A stretch of 5,146 nt of DNA from an uncultured Spirochaetaceae bacterium (GTDB taxonomy: Bacteria; Spirochaetota; Spirochaetia; Treponematales; Treponemataceae). The stretch's first letter is position 1; the number at the start of each line of letters is the position of its first letter. The notes below the pieces were generated by a model, which was not told where the DNA came from, did no database searches, and worked only from the letters and a program-made list of their open reading frames with translations. Below are positions 1 through 4,302 of the stretch, in pieces. The DNA is taken from assembly GCA_902773215.1 (NCBI GenBank), contig CACYDQ010000065.1, positions 1 through 5,146 on the forward strand, written 5' to 3'. The translations under genes were made by a program, and so were the position numbers.

Positions 1-482
1 CGCATCTGGATGATAAGCTCCTCGTCCTCCGAGGTCATCTCCTTCGCGTCCAAAAGCAGCAGGATGCGGTCGGCTTTCTTTATCATCTCGACCGTCTTGG
101 CGACGACCAGGTCGTCCATCTCGCTTTCCCTGCTCGTCAGGTCGCGGGTCAGCTTGTAGCCGCCCGTGTCCATCAGGTGGACGGGCTTCCCTGCCAGAAA
201 GCATGTCCCCTCCACCGGGTCCCGCGTCACGCCGGGCGTGGGGTCGGTTATCGCCTTGCGGCTGTGGGTCAGTGCGTTGAACAGCGTGGACTTGCCCACG
301 TTGGGGCGGCCCGCTATGACGATGAGGGGAAGGTTGTAATAAGTCTTTTCCGGGTCGAACTGCCTCTCGTCCGTGAGTGCCTCATTCCCGCTTTCTGCTC
401 CGTCCTGTGCCAGCAGCTCTGTCTCGGCCGCCTTGACCGGCTTTGGCTTGGAGAAGTCTGGTTTCTGCTTCTTCTTCTTCAT
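1..482 (-). CDS. der: GTPase Der (EngA), N-terminal part, cut by the window edge
   Basis: Der is an essential GTPase with two tandem G domains that acts in late assembly of the 50S ribosomal subunit. About 160 codons are present, covering an N-terminal extension and most of the first G domain. Visible motifs are the Walker A/G1 GRPNVGKST at residues 58-66, the G2 region PGVTRD at 83-88 and the Der-type G3 DTGG at 105-108. The second G domain and KH-like domain lie off the left edge. Family members such as E. coli Der start about 8 residues before G1; here about 50 charged residues precede it, beginning with a lysine run (MKKKKQK). The start is ATG at 482-480 or the in-frame TTG at 488-486. 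An in-frame TAG sits at 500-498, and no other ATG, GTG or TTG occurs before the G1 motif. No Shine-Dalgarno is visible, and the promoter sits directly upstream (see 495-523). Confidence in the family is high, because DTGG plus PGVTRD separates Der from Era. Confidence 0.93.
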   Translation of the reverse strand, partial: MKKKKQKPDFSKPKPVKAAETELLAQDGAESGNEALTDERQFDPEKTYYNLPLIVIAGRPNVGKSTLFNALTHSRKAITDPTPGVTRDPVEGTCFLAGKPVHLMDTGGYKLTRDLTSRESEMDDLVVAKTVEMIKKADRILLLLDAKEMTSEDEELIIQM

Positions 483-494
483 ACTCAAGGAAAT

Positions 495-523
495 ATTCTA
501 CACGGAATGGCCCTGATGGTCAA
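495..523 (-). promoter_or_regulatory. sigma70-type promoter for der
   Basis: Reading the minus strand, TTGACC (523-518) is followed by exactly 17 bp and TAGAAT (500-495), a 5/6 and 5/6 match to the consensus hexamers. The expected transcription start is near position 488, which is 0-7 nt before the possible start codons at 488 and 482. The first bases of the -10 element (TAG) are also the in-frame stop upstream of der, so the reading frame cannot extend past the promoter. Confidence 0.72.
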
Positions 524-572
524 TGAAAGCTCCGGCGTGCCTCCGAACAGAAATTTAACGGCGGGGCCGCCC

Positions 573-601
573 TTGACACAAAGCGTGCATTTTAATAGAA
601 T
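573..601 (+). promoter_or_regulatory. sigma70-type promoter for rpmB
   Basis: A perfect -35 TTGACA (573-578), a 17-bp spacer and -10 TAGAAT (596-601) predict transcription from about 608, giving a 5' leader of about 39 nt before rpmB. It fires away from the der promoter; the two -35 elements are about 50 bp apart. The strength fits constitutive ribosomal protein expression. Confidence 0.8.
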
Positions 602-646
602 ACTTTCCACTCTCGTACATAGAACTAATTTAGGTAGGTAAACGAT

Positions 647-886
647 ATGTCTAGAACTTGCGACCTTTGTGGCAAACACACTTCCTTTGGAAACACCGTC
701 AGCAAATCATACAACCATGTCCGCAGGTCATGGAAGCCGAACCTCTTGAAGATTAAGACTGAGGTCGGCGGCCGCACCGTCACCCTCCGCATCTGCACCC
801 AGTGCCTCAAGAGCGACTTTGTGACCAAAAAAATCAACGTCCACCCGGCCAATAAGCCCGTGGAGACTCCTGCTGAGGCAAAGTAA
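647..886 (+). CDS. rpmB: 50S ribosomal protein L28
   Basis: L28 (bL28) is a small basic protein of the large ribosomal subunit. The 79-residue product opens with the family signature: a CxxC (C5, C8) followed by GKHTSFGNTVS and the basic stretch HVRRSWKPNL. A second CxxC follows at C50 and C53, so this is a zinc-binding (C+) form with four cysteines. The conserved core ends near residue 60, and the last 15-20 residues are a Pro/Ala/Glu-rich tail that appears lineage-specific. The ATG is preceded by AGGTAGG (632-638) at 8 nt. It has its own promoter (573-601) and a strong intrinsic terminator after it, so it is most likely monocistronic. L28 is often found next to rpmG in other bacteria; no rpmG is seen here. 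Confidence 0.96.
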   Translation: MSRTCDLCGKHTSFGNTVSKSYNHVRRSWKPNLLKIKTEVGGRTVTLRICTQCLKSDFVTKKINVHPANKPVETPAEAK

Positions 887-920
887 GTTTTCAGGAACAA
901 CAGCTTTCTCTTGAATATTT

Positions 921-953
921 ACCCGCTTGGTTTTACGCCAGCGGGTTTTTTTC
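921..953 (+). terminator. rho-independent terminator of rpmB
   Basis: ACCCGCTTGG (921-930) pairs with CCAGCGGGT (938-946) as a 9-bp stem with one bulged T and a TTTTACG loop. It is followed by a run of seven to eight T that starts inside the last stem base. It lies 35 bp after the rpmB stop codon. Confidence 0.92.
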
Positions 954-995
954 TTCAAAATACTCTGTTTTTGTGTATATTTAGTGGTTTTTCTC

Positions 996-1024
996 TTGAC
1001 ATACGCTACTAGTAGTGTTATTAT
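996..1024 (+). promoter_or_regulatory. strong promoter with palindromic spacer, drives candidate sRNA
   Basis: A perfect -35 TTGACA (996-1001), a 17-bp spacer and -10 TATTAT (1019-1024) predict a start near 1031. The spacer holds a perfect 10-bp palindrome, CTACTAGTAG (1006-1015), centred between the two hexamers, a position typical of repressor operators. The preceding bases TTCTC make an 11-bp block, TTCTCTTGACA, that recurs in the promoter at 1227. Confidence 0.72.
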
Positions 1025-1030
1025 ACATAT

Positions 1031-1124
1031 ATAGGGGGCGACAAGGATGCGTCCTTGGCCACCTGTAATTCCCACCCTTGCTCCGGCAGTTTCCCACTAT
1101 TTTCCACTGACGGAGCATTTTTTG
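1031..1124 (+). ncRNA. candidate small RNA (about 94 nt), unrecognised family
   Basis: The predicted transcript runs from the 996-1024 promoter to an intrinsic terminator. Its 5' end folds into a hairpin (1034-1063): CAAGGA (1042-1047) and TCCTTG (1052-1057) close a TGCG tetraloop, then a GA bulge, then GGC pairs with GCC, with a further GG/CC pair outside a G-A mismatch. A pyrimidine-rich linker (1064-1078, containing TTCCCACCC) follows, then the terminator hairpin, whose 15-nt loop also contains TTCCCAC. Unpaired C-rich UCCC motifs are the kind of seed known sRNAs use to pair with Shine-Dalgarno sequences. I looked for SRP RNA, 6S RNA, tmRNA and riboswitch hallmarks and recognised none. An alternative is a regulatory leader that terminates early upstream of the GH130 gene. 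Confidence 0.5.
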
Positions 1125-1196
1125 TCTCCCGTACAGAACCTCAATACATTTGATGCTTTCACAGCAGGCGATATGATTCCAAGAGAATCTTTTTAA
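1047..1196 (+). other. possible 49-codon small ORF overlapping the candidate sRNA
   Basis: An ATG at 1047 follows GGGGG (1034-1038) and AAGG, and opens a 49-codon frame ending at TAA 1194-1196. The product would start MRPWPPVIPTLAP; it is proline-rich at the N terminus, with no transmembrane segment or recognisable motif. Against it being a gene: the start codon is buried in the 5' hairpin, and the intrinsic terminator at 1079-1123 would cut the message in mid-frame. Codon use also lacks the G/C-ending bias of the neighbouring genes. If translated at all, it might act as a leader peptide that controls termination. Listed only because it is an open frame with a plausible ribosome site. Confidence 0.12.
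1079..1123 (+). terminator. rho-independent terminator of the candidate sRNA
   Basis: TGCTCCGGCAGT (1079-1090) pairs with ACTGACGGAGCA (1106-1117) over 12 positions with one internal G-A mismatch. It encloses a 15-nt loop and is followed directly by six T (1118-1123). It lies about 180 bp before the GH130 start codon and about 100 bp before that gene's promoter, so it does not belong to GH130 itself. Confidence 0.85.
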
Positions 1197-1213
1197 GTAA
1201 TTTGCTTGTTGTT

Positions 1214-1284
1214 TAACTAAATTCTCTTGACAAAAGCTCGTAACTGTGTGATTATTAGCTTAGACATAACTAAATTTAGCTAAA
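1214..1284 (+). promoter_or_regulatory. operator-like repeats around the GH130 promoter
   Basis: A 10-bp direct repeat, TAACTAAATT, occurs at 1214-1223 (just before the -35) and at 1267-1276 (just after the expected start), 53 bp apart or about five helical turns. The downstream copy runs into two overlapping perfect palindromes, CTAAATTTAG (1270-1279) and TTTAGCTAAA (1275-1284). The arrangement resembles a bipartite repressor operator flanking a promoter. The cognate regulator is not in the window. Confidence 0.5.
1227..1255 (+). promoter_or_regulatory. promoter for the GH130 gene
   Basis: A perfect -35 TTGACA (1227-1232), a 17-bp spacer and a weaker -10 GATTAT (1250-1255) predict a start near 1262 and a leader of about 40 nt. 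It matches the sRNA promoter at 26 of 34 positions (991-1024 against 1222-1255) with identical spacing. The -35 overlaps one arm of a 9-bp inverted repeat (CAAGAGAAT 1180-1188, ATTCTCTTG 1221-1229). Confidence 0.65.
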
Positions 1285-1301
1285 GCAAGAGGAGCTGGCG
1301 T

Positions 1302-2321
1302 ATGAGCAAGATACTTAACGGAGAGAACATCCCGAACATGCCTTGGGAGGACAAGCCCGCGGGCTGCCTGCTGCCGGTCTGGAGGTACAGCGCGAACCCG
1401 GTCATTGACCGGAATCCTTTCCCCGGCATGGGCCGCATCTTCAACAGTGCGGTCGTCACTTTCGGTGGAAAATTCGTGGGAGTGTTCCGGGGGGAGACAA
1501 CGACGGGCCGCCCCTTCCTGTACTTGGGCAGATCGGCTGACGCAATCCACTGGGAATACGACGAGGAACCGATTCACATGAAGGATGAGCAGGGCAGGAA
1601 CTGGGACCCTCTCTATGCCTATGATCCCCGCTGTGTCAGAATCGACGATACCTACTACATCATCTGGTGTACGGACTTTGACGGGGCTGCGATAGGCCTT
1701 GCGGAGACCAAGGACTTCAAGAGCTACCTGAGGCACGAAAACCCCTTCATCCCCTTCAACCGCAACGGCGTACTGTTCCCCCGCAAGATAAACGGCAAGT
1801 TCGTCATGCTCAGCCGCCCCTCGGACTCAGGGCACACGCCATTCGGTGACATCCTCCTGAGCCAGAGTCCCGACCTGACCTTCTGGGGGCAGCACCGTCT
1901 GGTCATGCAGAAGGGTGGCAACGCCTGGTGGCAGGGTGTCAAGATTGGCTGCGGCCCCGCACCGATTGAGACCGACGAGGGATGGCTCATCTTCTATCAC
2001 GGGGTCTCCTCGACCTGTTCCGGCTTTGTCTACTCATTCAGCGGGGCTATCCTGGACAGGGACTGCCCGAGCAAGGTCCTGTACCGGTGCAGCCGTTACA
2101 TGCTCACCCCCGAGGCTTCATACGAGACGACAGGCTTCGTGCCCAACGTCTGCTTCCCGGTTGCGACCCTTGCGGATCAGGCAACAGGACGCATTGCGGT
2201 TTACTATGGAGCGGCGGACACGGTAGTCGCGCTTGCCTTCTGCCAGCTCGACGAGGTCATGCAGTACATCAAGGACAACAACGAGCTGGTCGGCCACGAC
2301 GGGGACGAAGGGCGCTTCTAA
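1302..2321 (+). CDS. GH130 family beta-mannoside phosphorylase
   Basis: GH130 enzymes cleave beta-1,4-mannosidic bonds with inorganic phosphate, releasing alpha-mannose-1-phosphate. The 339-residue length fits the mannooligosaccharide phosphorylase type (RaMP2/Uhgb_MP-like) better than the longer mannosylglucose phosphorylases, but the exact substrate cannot be fixed by eye. Visible family features are PVWRYSANPVI (25-35), RIFNSAV (45-51), FRGE (62-65), YDPR with the likely catalytic Asp (D108), YYIIWCTDFDGA (118-129), NRNGVLFPRKI (153-163), LSRPSDSGHTPFGDI (170-184), GPAPIE followed by WLIFYHGV, and YYGAADT (301-307). There is no signal peptide, so it should be cytoplasmic and need imported oligosaccharides; no transporter is in the window. 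The ATG follows AGGAG (1290-1294) at 7 nt. It appears to be a single-gene transcript with its own regulated promoter, facing a convergent gene. Confidence 0.93.
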   Translation: MSKILNGENIPNMPWEDKPAGCLLPVWRYSANPVIDRNPFPGMGRIFNSAVVTFGGKFVGVFRGETTTGRPFLYLGRSADAIHWEYDEEPIHMKDEQGRNWDPLYAYDPRCVRIDDTYYIIWCTDFDGAAIGLAETKDFKSYLRHENPFIPFNRNGVLFPRKINGKFVMLSRPSDSGHTPFGDILLSQSPDLTFWGQHRLVMQKGGNAWWQGVKIGCGPAPIETDEGWLIFYHGVSSTCSGFVYSFSGAILDRDCPSKVLYRCSRYMLTPEASYETTGFVPNVCFPVATLADQATGRIAVYYGAADTVVALAFCQLDEVMQYIKDNNELVGHDGDEGRF

Positions 2322-2329
2322 GGCCCTTC
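2307..2329. terminator. weak hairpin between convergent genes
   Basis: GAAGGGC (2307-2313) pairs with GCCCTTC (2323-2329) around a 9-nt loop that contains the GH130 stop codon. The opposing gene ends at 2334, so the hairpin could serve both directions. No T-run follows on either strand, so it is not a standard intrinsic terminator; it may only protect 3' ends or slow polymerase. Confidence 0.3.
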
Positions 2330-2333
2330 CAAG

Positions 2334-3020
2334 TCATGCATGGGCGAGCGAAGAGAAGAGCAGGAGAGTCATGTTATAACAGAAGTGGGCCGCCGTCCCG
2401 CAGATGATGCCCCCGCTCTTCCTGTAGCAAACCCTCAGGACTGTCCCGCAGAGCAGGGCATTCGTGACCGCCAGCATCCCCAGGTATCGGTGGGAGAGGG
2501 CGAACACGATGACGCAGAACGCTTCAATCCCGGCGGAGAGGGGCTTTTTGTGTCCCTGAATCCATGTGCTCCCTGCCCTGCCCAGCAGGAGCAGGGGGAT
2601 TTCCGGCAGGAATGCCCGGTACAGGCACTCCTCATAGAAGGCCCCTGTGGCCAAGGCAGCGGTGGCAAGCAGCCACTGACCTAACCCCGTAATCTGACGG
2701 GAGGCAGCAAGCGGCTCACCCAGTCTGAACAGCATGCTAAGGACTGTTCCCCCCAGCTCCACAGCCGCATAGACCAGCATCAGGATCCCGAAGGTTATCG
2801 TGGCGATGGATATCGCGCGGAACGCAGGGCAGGGGGGGAGGGGATGTTCCCTCCTCAACTGGAGACAGAGCAAGATGGCTATAAGCAGGGATTGTGCGCT
2901 GGCAAGGGAGAAACGCGGGGCGGCAGGCGGCAGGCCTGAGGGAACTGCCATGAGCGGCGGCAGAACCAAAATCAGAAAAAATAGCAAAAATTCCGCAGAA
3001 AGATATTTCAATTTCATCAA
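2334..3020 (-). CDS. CPBP family intramembrane glutamic endopeptidase
   Basis: CPBP (CAAX protease/bacteriocin-processing, formerly Abi) proteins are multi-pass membrane proteases related to eukaryotic Rce1. All three signature motifs are present: EECLYR (EExxxR, residues 130-135), FALSH (FxxxH, 173-177) and HFCYN (HxxxN, 212-216), so the active site looks intact. Hydrophobic stretches suggest about six to seven membrane segments, for example 11-26, 44-55, 70-98, 116-127, 166-177, 182-195 and 205-223. Length (228 residues) is ordinary for the family. The frame opens with TTG (3020-3018) immediately followed by ATG (3017-3015); ATG is the more likely start, though no clear Shine-Dalgarno precedes either. 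It is convergent with GH130 and divergent from the PilZ gene. Family members process peptides or modulate envelope proteins; no bacteriocin or peptide precursor is seen nearby, so the substrate is unknown. Confidence 0.88.
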   Translation of the reverse strand: MMKLKYLSAEFLLFFLILVLPPLMAVPSGLPPAAPRFSLASAQSLLIAILLCLQLRREHPLPPCPAFRAISIATITFGILMLVYAAVELGGTVLSMLFRLGEPLAASRQITGLGQWLLATAALATGAFYEECLYRAFLPEIPLLLLGRAGSTWIQGHKKPLSAGIEAFCVIVFALSHRYLGMLAVTNALLCGTVLRVCYRKSGGIICGTAAHFCYNMTLLLFSSLAHA

Positions 3021-3073
3021 AAAGCTGGTAAACTATGTTACATATGGGGAGCGTTTCCCTTTATGACGATACT

Positions 3074-3082
3074 TATACTATA
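3074..3082. promoter_or_regulatory. overlapping divergent -10 elements (tentative)
   Basis: The 94-bp gap between the divergent CPBP and PilZ genes contains TATACT (3074-3079) on the plus strand and TATAGT (3082-3077) on the minus strand, sharing three bases. Both are good -10 hexamers facing the right genes, but neither has a recognisable TTGACA at the right distance. If both are real, the two genes compete for one polymerase site. Confidence 0.3.
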
Positions 3083-3114
3083 GATGAAAAGTAAGAAAGA
3101 GGGAAGGGGTCATT

Positions 3115-4281
3115 TTGAACGTAAAAGCCATTTTGCTCATTATTTTCATAGTAATCCTCGTGATTGTCGGGATTCTTAGGCTCATATCCATCTTTAGCGA
3201 GAAAATAGCCTTTTATTCTTATGGCCGGGAAAATGGTTTCAGGTTTTCCGAGATGGGCATTGTTTGGAAGACCGTGAAGAAGCTGGGGATTTTGGATCCT
3301 TCGTCCCTGTACGAGTCTATTCCGACGTTGAACAGGGTCATCGCAATGGTTCTGTCTGAGCTGAGACGGGAGGGGGCGTCCGCGGTCGGAGGCCAAGTTC
3401 TTGTGTCCAAGCTGAACAAGCTTCGGACCAAGGTCGCGCTTGAGGGTGATGAGAATACCCGCATTCAGACAACCGCTGCGCTGGAGTCCGGGCAAAGGCT
3501 TTCCGTCATATTCCCTGGCAGGGGGGTCTATTCATCCATTGTACTGAACAACGGCCGCAGGATAGAGATAGAGCTCCCCAAGAAAATCCTGAAGGTCGGC
3601 ACATCGTCCAAGAGCGAAATCCTGCCTCCGAACCAGTGGAAGGGCAAGACCGTCACCGTATATATGTGGCGCAAGGGGGATGCCTGCTACGCCTTCGATA
3701 CGACTGTGGACGACTCCGGCTCCTTTGAGGGCAAGCCCTGCATCATGCTGAACCATACGGGCAAGCTGGACAGGATTCAGAAGCGGCAAGCCGTCCGTTG
3801 CAGCTGCAATATCGATGCTTTCCTCTTCCTGATAAAGTCTTCGGACATAGATTATTCCAAGGTTGATGCGGAAGTCGACGGCCTTAAGTGTGTGCTGGAG
3901 GACGTAAGCGAGTCCGGTGCGTTGATTTGCTTGTCCGGCAAAGCCAAGGCAAATATGCGGATAAAGATACAGTTTGCTTTGAGCAACCTTATGATAATGA
4001 TGTTCGGCATAGTTCGCTCCGTGGAATTCAACAAGGAGAAGAACGAGTCCAAACTGCATTTCGAGTGTACTTATATAGATGACGATATGAGGAACACTCT
4101 TCTTAACTACATCTACAACCGGCTCTCCATGGGCGACGCGGCGGGAGCCGTGAAGGAGGAGAAGAAGGACGCCGATTTGGAAGCCGACGCGAACCTCCTC
4201 GGGGCGATTTCCTCTGACGATGAACTTTCGGAGAAAACAGAGGCTGTGCGGCGCAATAAAGCCGGAGAGACTGATTTTTGA
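3115..4281 (+). CDS. membrane-anchored PilZ-domain protein, putative c-di-GMP receptor
   Basis: PilZ domains bind cyclic di-GMP and relay it to motility, adhesion or envelope functions; Treponema and Borrelia carry PilZ receptors (TDE0214, PlzA) tied to motility and virulence. The 388-residue product has one N-terminal membrane segment (about 5-27), a cytoplasmic linker, a beta-rich region resembling a YcgR-type N-terminal domain (about 120-215), and then a PilZ domain. Both c-di-GMP signatures are intact: RxxxR (R224, R228, in RQAVR) and DxSxxG (D263, S265, G268, in DVSESG), 35 residues apart. The tail from about 350 is acidic, Lys-rich and probably disordered. The start is TTG at 3115 after a G-rich site, GGAAGGGG (3102-3109); the next in-frame Met would lose the membrane segment. 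The following gene starts 21 bp after the stop, implying an operon. The family is secure from the motifs; ligand binding is inferred. Confidence 0.9.
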   Translation: MNVKAILLIIFIVILVIVGILRLISIFSEKIAFYSYGRENGFRFSEMGIVWKTVKKLGILDPSSLYESIPTLNRVIAMVLSELRREGASAVGGQVLVSKLNKLRTKVALEGDENTRIQTTAALESGQRLSVIFPGRGVYSSIVLNNGRRIEIELPKKILKVGTSSKSEILPPNQWKGKTVTVYMWRKGDACYAFDTTVDDSGSFEGKPCIMLNHTGKLDRIQKRQAVRCSCNIDAFLFLIKSSDIDYSKVDAEVDGLKCVLEDVSESGALICLSGKAKANMRIKIQFALSNLMIMMFGIVRSVEFNKEKNESKLHFECTYIDDDMRNTLLNYIYNRLSMGDAAGAVKEEKKDADLEADANLLGAISSDDELSEKTEAVRRNKAGETDF

Positions 4282-4300
4282 CTCCCCGGATTGGGGAGGG
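4282..4300 (+). promoter_or_regulatory. hairpin hiding the Shine-Dalgarno of the downstream gene
   Basis: CTCCCC (4282-4287) is complementary to GGGGAG (4293-4298) around a 5-nt loop. The second arm is the only Shine-Dalgarno candidate for the gene at 4303, and the stem begins at the base after the PilZ stop codon (4279-4281). A ribosome terminating on the PilZ gene would melt it, so this looks like a translational coupling element. Confidence 0.55.
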
Positions 4301-4302
4301 AT

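Noticed and set aside
177..641. A 154-codon plus-strand open frame antisense to der and running through the rpmB promoter.
   Set aside because: The opposite strand encodes clear Der motifs, and this frame covers two promoters and shows no protein family features.
728..1075. A 115-codon minus-strand open frame across the end of rpmB and its terminator.
   Set aside because: It is antisense to rpmB, passes through an intrinsic terminator, and its Lys-rich sequence reflects AT-rich intergenic DNA.
1091..1110. Reverse complement contains GTGG words spaced by 10 bp, like MraZ operator repeats.
   Set aside because: The words fall in the terminator loop, no mraZ or cell division gene is nearby, and a third copy is out of phase.
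1031..1124. SRP (4.5S) RNA or 6S RNA identity for the short transcript.
   Set aside because: The conserved SRP apical sequence (GGAAG with the AGCAG side) is absent, and the length and single-hairpin layout do not fit 6S RNA.
1180..1229. The 9-bp inverted repeat as the ends of a mobile element or a terminator.
   Set aside because: Only 32 bp lie between the arms, with no transposase or T-run after a stable stem; an operator explanation fits better.
2340..2684. Plus-strand open frame following the GH130 gene.
   Set aside because: It is the shadow of the CPBP protease, whose three catalytic motifs are intact on the minus strand.
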